Source: Duganella sp. BJB480 (lineage in GTDB: Bacteria > Pseudomonadota > Gammaproteobacteria > Burkholderiales > Burkholderiaceae_D). From it: a stretch of DNA of 64,000 bases. Made by a program: the position numbers and the translations under genes. Location: positions 372,001 through 436,000 of the forward strand of contig QVIN01000007.1 of NCBI GenBank assembly GCA_003416985.1, given 5' to 3'. The notes beneath the pieces were generated by a model. That model saw only the letters and a program-made list of their open reading frames with translations, searched no databases and was not told where the DNA came from. This document shows positions 49,817-58,144 of this stretch, one piece after another (position 1 is the first letter of the stretch; the number at the start of each line of letters is the position of its first letter).

Positions 49817-50367
49817 TTTGCTTCTCCCAACAGGTAGGTCGCGGCGGTGCCCAGTGGCGCCAGCACGCAGAACACCAGCGCCAGCTGCCATTGCAGCAGA
49901 CCCAGTCCGATAAAGGCCAACGCCAGCAAGGCCACCTGCAGGCGCGCACGGTTGGCGCGCCAGTCGGCCTTGGCGAACATGGACTTCGCCATCTTCACGG
50001 CGGTGGCGAGGATCAGCCCCGCCGCCACCGCCGCCATGCCGCGTATCGCGTGGCGGAACATGTCGATCTCGCCGAAGCGCTGGTACACCACGCCCAATGC
50101 GATGACCACCATGAACGGGCCGGCGATCATGCCGGCCAGCGCGGCCAATGCGCCGCTGGTGCCGGCGTAGCGGTTACCCACCATCAGCGCGACGTTGCAG
50201 ATGGTGGGGCCGGGCAGCATCTGGCTGGTGGCGAGATACTTCGCGAACTCCTCGGCCGTAAGCCACTTGTGCTGCTCGACCAGCGCGCGGTAGGCGAAGG
50301 GCATCACGCCACCGAAGCCCACCAGCGCCAGCCTGGAAAACACCAGGAAAATTGTTGATAGCGGCAT
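49813..50367 (-). CDS. chrA: Chromate transporter, first half-protein
   Basis: A 184-residue CHR-domain membrane protein with SRLALVGFGGVMPFAYRALV (Gly-rich motif) and ATSQMLPGPTICNVALMVGN (PGP motif). ATG 50367 has AAGGAG upstream; an upstream in-frame ATG at 50388 lacks one. Short-chain CHR pairs export chromate in exchange for sulfate or protons in the few studied cases, and other members may move other anions. Paired with the overlapping second half. The LysR gene begins 92 bp away in the opposite direction and may control it. Confidence 0.9.
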   Translation of the reverse strand: MPLSTIFLVFSRLALVGFGGVMPFAYRALVEQHKWLTAEEFAKYLATSQMLPGPTICNVALMVGNRYAGTSGALAALAGMIAGPFMVVIALGVVYQRFGEIDMFRHAIRGMAAVAAGLILATAVKMAKSMFAKADWRANRARLQVALLALAFIGLGLLQWQLALVFCVLAPLGTAATYLLGEAK

Positions 50368-50425
50368 GGTCTTCTCCTTCGGTTTCAATGGGGCGAATTT
50401 TCCGCCTCGCTGAAATATAAGTACA

Positions 50426-50452
50426 ATGAATTTATTTGGACCATATATTCAT
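50426..50452. promoter_or_regulatory. Possible LysR-type binding site between chrA and the LysR gene
   Basis: ATGAAT (50426-50431) and ATTCAT (50447-50452) form an inverted repeat with 15 bp between, in the AT-rich divergent region, ending 7 bp before the LysR start. LysR proteins favour such dyads near their own promoter. Confidence 0.35.
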
Positions 50453-50459
50453 TTTTCTG

Positions 50460-51350
50460 ATGAAAATCGACACACTCGGCGTACAGGCTTTTGTCGCCAT
50501 CGCGGACTTCGGCGGATTCCAGAAAGCGGCGGAGACGCTGCACATCACGCAGACCGCCGTCACGCAGCGGCTGCGCAACCTGGAGGACTTCCTGGGCGTG
50601 ATGCTGATCGAACGCACCACGCGCTCCATCGCGCTGACCAGCATCGGCAAGGATTTCCTGCCGCAGGCGCGGCGCCTGTTGGATGAGCTGTCGTCCACGC
50701 TGAACGAAATCCGCGAGACCGGCAAGGCGCAGCGCGGCGACGTCTCCCTCGCCTGCGTGCCGACGGTGGGCATTCAATATCTGCCGCAGATCATCCAGGC
50801 CTATTCGGCGCGCTTCCCGGAGAACCGCATCAAGATCCTCGACTACGCCTCGTCGCGCGTGGCGGAGGCGGTGCAGCGGCGCGAAGCGGAATTCGGCATC
50901 GGCCTGGGAGGCGGCGTGCATCCCGAACTGGTATCGGAGCCACTGATGGAGGACCATTTCGTACTGGTCTGCCGCGACGATCATCCGCTGGCGAAGCGTC
51001 GTTCGCTGACGTGGACGCAGATCCAGCCCTACCCGCTGATCTTCTCGGGCGACGTGAACGGCAACCGCGCGCTGCTCGACAGCTACTTGGGCAGCAAGAG
51101 CGCGGAACTGAATCTGCATTTCCAGTACGACGTGCAGCGCAGCGCGACGGCGGTGGGGCTGGTGGCATCGGGCATCGCGGCGGCCATCGTGCCAGGGCTG
51201 GCGATCCTCAAAGGCAGCTACCCGCGCCTGCGCGCCATCAAGCTGAAGGAGCCGACCATCTCGCGCCAGCTGGTGCTGATCACGCGCCGCGCCGGCCACT
51301 TGTCTCCAGCCGCACAAGCGCTGTACGACATGCTCAAAACGGGCCGCTAA
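50460..51350 (+). CDS. LysR-family transcriptional regulator
   Basis: A 296-residue LysR regulator: N-terminal helix-turn-helix (IDTLGVQAFVAIADFGGFQK, LHITQTAVTQRLRNLEDFLG) and a periplasmic-binding-like effector domain (VSLACVPTVGIQYLPQIIQA, PLMEDHFVLVCRDDHPLAKR, GLVASGIAAAIVPGLAILKG). Divergent from the chromate-transporter pair, so it probably controls that pair. Start ATG 50460; there is no clear ribosome site, and an in-frame codon at 50436 would lengthen it slightly. Its stop lies 5 bp before the second large palindrome. Confidence 0.9.
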   Translation: MKIDTLGVQAFVAIADFGGFQKAAETLHITQTAVTQRLRNLEDFLGVMLIERTTRSIALTSIGKDFLPQARRLLDELSSTLNEIRETGKAQRGDVSLACVPTVGIQYLPQIIQAYSARFPENRIKILDYASSRVAEAVQRREAEFGIGLGGGVHPELVSEPLMEDHFVLVCRDDHPLAKRRSLTWTQIQPYPLIFSGDVNGNRALLDSYLGSKSAELNLHFQYDVQRSATAVGLVASGIAAAIVPGLAILKGSYPRLRAIKLKEPTISRQLVLITRRAGHLSPAAQALYDMLKTGR

Positions 51351-51355
51351 CCCAG

Positions 51356-51441
51356 TGGGGTCAAGTCTGACATTCGGACACGAGCACAACCGTAGCGGCC
51401 GCTACGGTTGTGCTCGTGTCCGAATGTCAGACTTGACCCCA
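51356..51441. repeat. Dispersed long palindrome, copy 2 (86 bp, perfect)
   Basis: A perfect 43-bp-armed palindrome centred at 51398/51399. The outer 30 bases of each arm are identical to copies 1 and 3; the inner stem differs (ACAACCGTAGCGG with its exact complement). It fills the gap between the convergent LysR and TPR genes, 5 bp and 2 bp from their stops, and can act as a two-way terminator or mRNA 3' stabiliser. Confidence 0.92.
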
Positions 51442-51443
51442 AT

Positions 51444-53519
51444 TTAAAACGGGGCGCTGATGCCGTATTCGCGGAACTTGGCTGACATCGCGCGTCGCTC
51501 CTGTTCTTCCGCCTCGCGCTGCGCCGGTTCGCGGCTGGTGATCTCGGCCGGCATGCGGCCGGCGGCGGTTTCAAACTGTCCGCGCGCTTCTTCCCGACGG
51601 CCCAGCGCCTCGTAGGCCAGTCCGCGCTGGAAGTAGGCCGGCGCGTAGCCGGGCTGCGACTGCAATCCCAGCGACAGCGCCTGCAACGCCTCGTCGTATC
51701 GCTTCAACGCTTGCAACGTCAGCCCCAGGTGGTACTGCACCATCATCGACGGCTTGTTGAACAAGACGCGATTGAGCTCCTCGGCCTTGCGCACGATGCG
51801 CAGGCTCTCGTCGTACCGGCCGTCCTTGCGCGATTGCGCGGCGTAGTTGATGTAGCTGTAGAAGGTGCGCGTCTGCCGCTTCTTGACCATCTCGCGCAGG
51901 TCGGCCAGATAGCGGCTGGTGTCGTCGCCGGCGTGGCGGGCGCAGTCCTCGTAGGCGTTCGCGCCGCCCCTGCCCCAGCTGCTGTACACACGCCGCTCGC
52001 CGATGCGGCTCAACAGCCCCGCCATGGTCGCGTAGTCGCCAGCCTGGCAGGCGAAGTAGGCGTAGGCGTTCAGGTTCCACGGATCGGGATAGCGATCCAC
52101 CAGCGCATCGAAGCTGGTCTTCATTTCGCTCCAGTCGGCGAGGCTGTTGTCGAACAGCTTGTCGTCGTAGGCCATCTGGCTCATGTACCAGTAGACGCGC
52201 GCGTACATCGCGTCCGAATCGGCAGTCCGCATCGACTTGGCGCTGCGGGCGATTTCGTCCACCGTGTCCGGCGCGCGGGCCCACATCTCGGTCGAGAAGA
52301 AGGCGGCGGTGAAGTAGGTCTCGTGATAGTCCGGGAACTCCTTGCGGGCGTCGGCCAGCAGGTGCGTCACGCCGAGGAAGCTGTAGTGGTCCGTGTAGGG
52401 CAGCACCTGCAGCATGGCCTTGTAGAACTCGGGATCGCGCTCCTTCAGCATCGGCTTCTCGAGCGTGTTGAGGATGCCCATCGCTTCGCGCGTGTCCGCG
52501 AGCATGCGTGCGGCGTCCTCCTTGGGCACGTCCTTGAACTTGGCCGTGCCGCGAAAGGTGGTGGCGCGTCCAAGCAGCACGTAGACGTGATACATGCGCG
52601 CCACGCTCGATTTGGGGAACTGCTTCTCCCAAGCCTTGGCCTCGCTCTCCATGCGCGTCCAGAAGGCCGCGTCGCGCGTACCCTGCGGACGCCAGTGCAG
52701 CTGGTTGTAGAAGATGGCCAGCTTCCACACACCGCTGCCGGTGCGCTGGGTCGGATCCAGCAAGCGCTTGCGCAATGCCTCCAGGCTTTTGTAGTCGGCC
52801 TTTTGCAGATAGCCCTGCACCTCGGCGATCAGCGCGTTGCGGGCATTCAGTTCGGTGTTGTCCTGCGCAGGGGCGACGGGCCTGGCTGCGGGGGCGGCCT
52901 CCGCGACCACAGCGCCTTCCATCGCGCGCGCCAGCGCCTGCTGCATGCGTCCCGCTTCCGGCCCGGCAGGCCGCGACTTGTCGAGCCGTTCCGCCCACTC
53001 GTCGCCGCCGATGGGACGCTGCGACGCCACGCCATCCACGTACACGCTGACGTAACCAAAGTAATTGAGCAGCATCGGCTTGCCGGGGCCGAAGTAATCC
53101 TTCTCCGCCACCAGCCCGTCGCCGCGCGGCGGCCAGAGGTCGCTCATGTGCAGCACGTCGCGGATCGCCGCCTCGACGCGCGCGGGATCGAGCTTCCTGC
53201 ACGGATCGTTCATGCGCTTGGGATGGAAGCTACACAGCTGCGCGCCGCTGCGTGTCTTGATGAACCACTGGGCGATCGGGTCGCCGGCATGGCCATCAGG
53301 CTGCTCGATCAGCATCGACGCTTCAATCGGCTCGCCCGCGTACTGCGCCAGCTTTTGATGGATGGGCCGCTGCGGATGCTGCTGCGGCCAGACGCGCATG
53401 AACTCATTCTCGGCGATCGGATGATCGCGCAGCGCGGAGGCGTAGCTCAAATCCCACGGCAGTTCGGCGCCATGCGCGGCGCAGCACACCAGCAAGCTGG
53501 CTAAAAATCTGTACGACAT
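51444..53519 (-). CDS. Large secreted TPR-repeat protein of unknown function
   Basis: A 691-residue protein with signal peptide MSYRFLASLLVCCAAHGAEL, hence periplasmic or envelope-associated. The middle (about 250-500) is helical (VWKLAIFYNQLHWRPQGTRD, AYFACQAGDYATMAGLLSRI). The C-terminal ~120 residues contain clear tetratricopeptide-like units (YDESLRIVRKAEELNRVLFN, YDEALQALSLGLQSQPGYAP, RGLAYEALGRREEARGQFET). TPRs usually mediate protein contacts. Its ribosome site GGGGGA is inside the terminator hairpin of the upstream sec operon, an unusual arrangement. Family not recognised beyond TPR. Confidence 0.78.
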   Translation of the reverse strand: MSYRFLASLLVCCAAHGAELPWDLSYASALRDHPIAENEFMRVWPQQHPQRPIHQKLAQYAGEPIEASMLIEQPDGHAGDPIAQWFIKTRSGAQLCSFHPKRMNDPCRKLDPARVEAAIRDVLHMSDLWPPRGDGLVAEKDYFGPGKPMLLNYFGYVSVYVDGVASQRPIGGDEWAERLDKSRPAGPEAGRMQQALARAMEGAVVAEAAPAARPVAPAQDNTELNARNALIAEVQGYLQKADYKSLEALRKRLLDPTQRTGSGVWKLAIFYNQLHWRPQGTRDAAFWTRMESEAKAWEKQFPKSSVARMYHVYVLLGRATTFRGTAKFKDVPKEDAARMLADTREAMGILNTLEKPMLKERDPEFYKAMLQVLPYTDHYSFLGVTHLLADARKEFPDYHETYFTAAFFSTEMWARAPDTVDEIARSAKSMRTADSDAMYARVYWYMSQMAYDDKLFDNSLADWSEMKTSFDALVDRYPDPWNLNAYAYFACQAGDYATMAGLLSRIGERRVYSSWGRGGANAYEDCARHAGDDTSRYLADLREMVKKRQTRTFYSYINYAAQSRKDGRYDESLRIVRKAEELNRVLFNKPSMMVQYHLGLTLQALKRYDEALQALSLGLQSQPGYAPAYFQRGLAYEALGRREEARGQFETAAGRMPAEITSREPAQREAEEQERRAMSAKFREYGISAPF

Positions 53520-53555
53520 AAAAAAATCCCCCAAGGCCAAAAGCGCTGGGGGATT
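53520..53555 (-). terminator. Terminator of the sec operon overlapping the TPR gene's ribosome site
   Basis: On the minus strand AATCCCCCA (53547-53555) pairs with TGGGGGATT (53525-53533), followed by seven T that directly abut the TPR gene's ATG (53519). The 3' arm contains the GGGGGA ribosome site of that gene. Confidence 0.7.
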
Positions 53556-53579
53556 CTACTATCGATTCGATAACGTTAT

Positions 53580-54602
53580 TTAAACTACAGCGCCATCGGT
53601 TTCGTCTTTTTCCTTGATCGGCTTGATCAGGTCTTCACGCTTCACGCCCAGCCACATGGCCACGGCCGCAGCCACGAACACCGACGAGTAGATACCGAAG
53701 CAGATACCGATGGTCAGCGCGACGGCGAAGTAGTGCAGCGTAGGACCGCCCAGGAACAGCATCGACAGCACCATCATCTGCGTGCAGCCGTGGGTGATGA
53801 TGGTACGCGAGATGGTCGAGGTGATCGCGTTGTCGATCACTTCATGCACCGACGACTTGCGCTGCTTGCGGAAGTTTTCGCGGATACGGTCGAAGATAAC
53901 CACCGATTCGTTGACCGAGTAACCCAGCACCGCCAGCACCGCCGCCAGCACCGTCAGCGAGAACTCCCACTGGAAGAAGGCGAAGAAGCCGAGGATGATG
54001 ACCACGTCGTGCAAGTTGGCGATGATCGCCGCCACGGCGAACTTCCATTCGAAGCGCACGGCCAGGTAGATCATCACGCCGATGATCACCATCACCAGCG
54101 CGTTCAAGCCGTTCTGCGCCAGCTCGTCGCCCACCTGCGGGCCGACGAATTCGACTTTTTGCAGCGAGACGGTTTCGGCGCCGGCGGCGTCCATGCAGGC
54201 GGATTTGACCACGTGCTCGCCCTTGGCGGTCACGGTGTCGATCTGCTTGGGCGCGCCCTGCTCGGCCGCGCACAGCGTGGTGAACACCAGCTGCGACGCA
54301 TCCTTGGAGGTGACCGACTTGATCACCGGCAGGCGCAGCATGACGTCGTGCGCGGTGCCGAAGCTGGTCACTTCCGGCTGCTCGTAGCCGATCTTCTCCA
54401 GCGAGTGGCGGATCTGCTCCAGCTTCGCAGGCTGCTGGTAGCGCAGTTCCATCACGGTGCCGCCGGTGAACTCCACCGAGAAGTGCAGCTTATTGTGGAT
54501 CAGGAAGAACACGGCCGCGACGAAGGTCAACGCGGAAATCACGTTGAACACCAGCGCGTGGCGCATGAACGGTATGTCTTTTTTGATGCGGAAAAATTCC
54601 AT
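53580..54602 (-). CDS. secF: SecF protein-export membrane subunit
   Basis: A 340-residue subunit of the SecDF-YajC complex that uses the proton motive force to help the Sec translocon. It has a first helix (ALVFNVISALTFVAAVFFLI), a periplasmic domain beginning HFSVEFTGGTVMELRY, and five C-terminal helices including the hallmark VLGYSVNESVVIFDRIRENF. It follows secD by 13 bp. The C-terminal tail is slightly long and charged (KPIKEKDETDGAVV). Its transcript probably ends at the hairpin 53520-53555. Confidence 0.97.
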   Translation of the reverse strand: MEFFRIKKDIPFMRHALVFNVISALTFVAAVFFLIHNKLHFSVEFTGGTVMELRYQQPAKLEQIRHSLEKIGYEQPEVTSFGTAHDVMLRLPVIKSVTSKDASQLVFTTLCAAEQGAPKQIDTVTAKGEHVVKSACMDAAGAETVSLQKVEFVGPQVGDELAQNGLNALVMVIIGVMIYLAVRFEWKFAVAAIIANLHDVVIILGFFAFFQWEFSLTVLAAVLAVLGYSVNESVVIFDRIRENFRKQRKSSVHEVIDNAITSTISRTIITHGCTQMMVLSMLFLGGPTLHYFAVALTIGICFGIYSSVFVAAAVAMWLGVKREDLIKPIKEKDETDGAVV

Positions 54603-54615
54603 GTGAACCCCTGAG

Positions 54616-56487
54616 TTATTTCAGACCCGGTACCCAAACGGTACCGATGGCGATCGATTGCAGCTTCTTCTTGCGGCCGTACCAGAGGTTGACCACGCCG
54701 CGCGAGATGAACACGGCGGAGAACATCGAGGTCAAAATACCCAGGCAGTGCACCACGGCGAAGCCGCGGATCGGACCGGAGCCGAACACCCACAGGGCGA
54801 TACCGACGATCAGCGTGGTCACGTTGGAGTCGATGATGGTCGCCCATGCGCGGTCGAAGCCGGCGGAAATCGCGGCCTGCGGCGTGGCGCCGGAACGCAG
54901 CTCCTCGCGGATACGCTCGTTGATCAGCACGTTGGCGTCGATCGCCATACCCAGCGCCAGCGCGATAGCGGCGATACCAGGCAGGGTCAGGGTCGCCTGC
55001 ATCAGCGACAGCAGGGCCACCAGCAGCAACAGGTTGCAGGCCAGCGCCAGCACGCTGAAGAAGCCGAACATCATGTAGTAGACGATCATGAACAGGGCGA
55101 TGGCGGCGAAGCCGTACATCGTCGAGTGCAGGCCCTTGCTGATGTTCTCGGCGCCCAGCTGCGGGCCGATGGTGCGTTCTTCGATCACGTCCATCGGCGC
55201 GGACAGCGCGCCGGAGCGCAGCAGCAGCGCCAGCTCGGCGGAGTTCTCCGCGTTGCCCATGCCGGTGATCTGGAAGCGGCTACCCAGTTCGCTCTGGATG
55301 GTGGCCACCGACAGCACTTCCGGCTTGCCTTTTTCGAACAGCACGATGGCCATCTTCTTGCCCACGCGGTCGCGGGTGGCGTCGCGCATCTTGCGGCCGC
55401 CGTCGCCATTCAGGTCGATGCCGACCGCTGGCTGCTGGTTCTGGTCGAAGCTGGCGGTGGCGCTGGAGATGTAGTCGCCGGTCAGCACCACGTCCTTGGT
55501 CAGCACGACCGGCACGCCTTTACCAACGGTGAACAGCTCGGAGTTGAACGGAATCGCGGCCGTCATCTCGGTGCCCGGGGTGACGGTTTCGTCGACCATG
55601 CGTACTTCCAGCGTCGCGGTGCGGCCGATCACGGCGCGCGCGCGGGCCACGTCCTGCACGCCCGGCAGCTGGACCACGATGCGGTCGGGGCCTTGCTGCT
55701 GCAGCACAGGCTCGGACACGCCCAGCTCATTCACACGCTTGGACAGCGTGGCGATGTTCTGCTTGACGCCATCGTCGATGGTCTGCTTGAGCGCGGCCGG
55801 CTTCAGGCTGACGGTGGTCTTCAGCGCATCGCCTTCGCCGGAATCGACGAACAGCAGGTCGGTCATCTGACCTTGCAGCACGTCCTTGGCCTTCTGGCGG
55901 GTGGCGTCGTCGCGGAATTTGATTTCGATGGTGTCGCCCACGCGGTCGATGCCGGCGTGACGCACATTCTTGTCGCGCAGCAGGGTGCGGGACGCGGCCT
56001 GGATGCCTTGCACGCGCTTGGCCAGCACCGCCTTGGTGTCGACCTGCATCAGGAAGTGCACACCGCCGCGCAAGTCGAGGCCGAGGTACATCGGCAGCGC
56101 ATGCAGCGCCTGCAGCCATTTCGGCGTGTCTTTTTGCAGGTTCAGCGCGACCAGGTAGGTCGGGTCGGCCGGATCGGCGTTCAAGCCTTTTTCCAGCACC
56201 GACTTGGCGCGGAACTGGGTGTCCGGATCGGCGAAGCGGGCGCGCACGGAAGCGTAGGTGCCGGTGCCGTCGAAGGCGATGCCGTTGGTGGCGATGCCGG
56301 CGCCCTTGAGCACCTCTTCCACCTTGGCGGTCATTTCGGACGACATCTTGACGGTCGATTTACCGCTCGTGACCTGGACCGCAGGCGATTCGCCATAGTA
56401 GTTGGGCGCGGTGTACAGCGCGCCCAGCAGGATGGCGACTACGATCAGTATGTATTTCCAGAGGGGATAGCGATTCATATTGTTCAA
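54616..56487 (-). CDS. secD: SecD protein-export membrane subunit
   Basis: A 623-residue partner of SecF. An N-terminal helix (YPLWKYILIVVAILLGALYT), large periplasmic P1 domain with DLRGGVHFLMQVDTKAVLAK, RVNELGVSEPVLQQQGPDRI and VVQLPGVQDVARARAVIGRT, and six C-terminal helices including GLHSTMYGFAAIALFMIVYY and AIALALGMAIDANVLINERI. It starts 57 bp after the yajC stop. Length and order yajC-secD-secF are standard. Confidence 0.97.
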   Translation of the reverse strand: MNNMNRYPLWKYILIVVAILLGALYTAPNYYGESPAVQVTSGKSTVKMSSEMTAKVEEVLKGAGIATNGIAFDGTGTYASVRARFADPDTQFRAKSVLEKGLNADPADPTYLVALNLQKDTPKWLQALHALPMYLGLDLRGGVHFLMQVDTKAVLAKRVQGIQAASRTLLRDKNVRHAGIDRVGDTIEIKFRDDATRQKAKDVLQGQMTDLLFVDSGEGDALKTTVSLKPAALKQTIDDGVKQNIATLSKRVNELGVSEPVLQQQGPDRIVVQLPGVQDVARARAVIGRTATLEVRMVDETVTPGTEMTAAIPFNSELFTVGKGVPVVLTKDVVLTGDYISSATASFDQNQQPAVGIDLNGDGGRKMRDATRDRVGKKMAIVLFEKGKPEVLSVATIQSELGSRFQITGMGNAENSAELALLLRSGALSAPMDVIEERTIGPQLGAENISKGLHSTMYGFAAIALFMIVYYMMFGFFSVLALACNLLLLVALLSLMQATLTLPGIAAIALALGMAIDANVLINERIREELRSGATPQAAISAGFDRAWATIIDSNVTTLIVGIALWVFGSGPIRGFAVVHCLGILTSMFSAVFISRGVVNLWYGRKKKLQSIAIGTVWVPGLK

Positions 56488-56544
56488 CGTTCAGTGTTAG
56501 GCGTCGGATGCAATACGGCCCGCGCGCGGCGGGCCGGGGCCTGA

Positions 56545-56880
56545 TTACAGCGCCTTGAGCGTGCCCTTAGGCAGCAGCATGGTGACCGAATTCTTCTGCA
56601 CCGTCATTTCGGCGCCGCTGGAGATTTCGATGGTCACATACAGGTCGGTCACCTTGGTGACACGGCCCAGCACGCCGCCGGCGGTCACGATCTCGTCGCC
56701 CTTGGCCAGGGCTTCCATCATGGCCTTCTGTTCCTTGGCGCGTTTTTGCTGAGGACGGATCATCAGGAAGTACATCGCCACGAACATCAGGATCAGCGGC
56801 AGGAAGCTGGTGAGGTTACCGCCCAGGCCGAGTGCGTCGAGTGGGGAAGCCGATTGGGCGTAAGCGTTGGAAATGAACAC
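56545..56880 (-). CDS. yajC: YajC, SecDF-associated translocase subunit
   Basis: A 111-residue single-helix membrane protein (FLPLILMFVAMYFLMIRPQQ then KRAKEQKAMMEALAKGDEIV) with the conserved cytoplasmic fold TAGGVLGRVTKVTDLYVTIE. The family's RPQQKR motif follows the helix. An extended -10 (TGCTAGAAT on the minus strand, 56918-56926) lies 38 bp upstream, so yajC-secD-secF may have their own promoter separate from tgt. Confidence 0.97.
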   Translation of the reverse strand: MFISNAYAQSASPLDALGLGGNLTSFLPLILMFVAMYFLMIRPQQKRAKEQKAMMEALAKGDEIVTAGGVLGRVTKVTDLYVTIEISSGAEMTVQKNSVTMLLPKGTLKAL

Positions 56881-56917
56881 AGGTGACTCCGATAATAGTT
56901 TGAAAAAATAGCGCTGT

Positions 56918-56926
56918 ATTCTAGCA
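56918..56926 (-). promoter_or_regulatory. Extended -10 promoter of yajC-secD-secF
   Basis: TGCTAGAAT on the minus strand is a strong extended -10, 38 bp before the yajC start, in the 116-bp gap after tgt. A CCGGAAG/CTTCCGG hairpin (56931-56937 with 56947-56953) lies just upstream, without a T run. Confidence 0.45.
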
Positions 56927-56996
56927 CTGGCCGGAAGCCGGGAGGACTTCCGGGTATCTGGGTAAGATAAATCTTTTTACAAGAGTTACAACAAAA

Positions 56997-58136
56997 TTAA
57001 ACGCCGCGCGCGCGGTCGGCGTGGAATTGCAGGGTCCAGGCGTGGAAACGGTCCTCATCCAGCGCCTCGCGCATCTGGCGCATGATGTCCAGGTAGTAGT
57101 GCAGGTTGTGGATGGTGTTCAGCCGCGCGCCCAGGATTTCCTGGGTGCGGTTCAGGTGGTGCAGGTAGGCGCGCGAGAAATTGCGGCAAGCATAGCAGGA
57201 GCAGCTGCTGTCCAGCGGTTCCTTGTCTTCCTTGTAACGCGCGTTCTTGATTTTCACGTCGCCGAAGCGGGTGAAGATCCAGCCGTTGCGGGCGTTACGG
57301 GTCGGCATCACGCAGTCGAACATGTCGACGCCATTGGAAACGCCGTTGACCAGGTCTTCCGGCGTGCCCACGCCCATCAGGTAGTGCGGCTTGTTGGCCG
57401 GCATTTTCGGGCCGACGTGGGCCAGGATACGCATCATGTCCTCCTTCGGCTCGCCGACCGACAGGCCGCCGATGGCCAGGCCGGGGAAGTCGATCTCTTC
57501 CAGCTTGGCCAGCGATTCGTCGCGCAGGTTCTCGAACATGCCGCCCTGGACGATGCCGAACAGCGCGTTCGGGTTCTCGCCACGGTTGAACTCGTCCATC
57601 GAGCGCTGCGCCCAGCGCAGGGACATGCGCATCGACTTGGCCGCCTCGTCCAGCGTGGCGGGGCGATTGTCGATTTCATAAGGGGTGCATTCGTCGAACT
57701 GCATGACGATGTCCGAGTTCAGCACGCGCTGGATCTGCATCGACACTTCCGGCGACAGGAACAGCTTGTCGCCGTTGATCGGCGAGTTGAAATGGACGCC
57801 CTCCTCGGTGATCTTGCGCATCGCGCCCAGCGAAAACACCTGGAAGCCGCCGGAATCGGTCAGGATGGGCTTGTCCCAGCCCATGAAGTCGTGCAGGCCG
57901 CCGAACTTGGCCATGACGTCGTTGCCCGGGCGCAGCCACAGGTGGAAGGTGTTGCCCAGGATGATCTGCGCGCCGATTTCCTTCAGCTCCAGCGGCGACA
58001 TCGCCTTGACCGAGCCGTAGGTGCCGACCGGCATGAAGATCGGGGTCTGGACCACACCGTGGTTCAGTTTGACTTCGCCGCGGCGGGCCTTGGTCAGGCC
58101 GCTGCTGTCGGTCTTGTGCAGTTTAAATTCCAGCAT
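56997..58136 (-). CDS. tgt: Queuine tRNA-ribosyltransferase
   Basis: A 379-residue TIM-barrel enzyme that swaps guanine 34 of certain tRNAs for the queuosine precursor preQ1. Active-site and binding regions: TDSGGFQVFSLGAM (catalytic Asp near 92), IGGLSVGEPKEDMMRIL and the nucleophile Asp in GVDMFDCVMPTRNARNG (near 270). Zinc ligands are in CSCYACRNFSRAYLHHL (near 308-325). It lies 8 bp after queA, the next enzyme of the queuosine pathway. Confidence 0.98.
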   Translation of the reverse strand: MLEFKLHKTDSSGLTKARRGEVKLNHGVVQTPIFMPVGTYGSVKAMSPLELKEIGAQIILGNTFHLWLRPGNDVMAKFGGLHDFMGWDKPILTDSGGFQVFSLGAMRKITEEGVHFNSPINGDKLFLSPEVSMQIQRVLNSDIVMQFDECTPYEIDNRPATLDEAAKSMRMSLRWAQRSMDEFNRGENPNALFGIVQGGMFENLRDESLAKLEEIDFPGLAIGGLSVGEPKEDMMRILAHVGPKMPANKPHYLMGVGTPEDLVNGVSNGVDMFDCVMPTRNARNGWIFTRFGDVKIKNARYKEDKEPLDSSCSCYACRNFSRAYLHHLNRTQEILGARLNTIHNLHYYLDIMRQMREALDEDRFHAWTLQFHADRARGV

Positions 58137-58144
58137 GTTGTTCC

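Noticed and set aside
56931..56953. Hairpin between tgt and yajC as a terminator
   Set aside because: Stem CCGGAAG/CTTCCGG has no T run on the minus strand.
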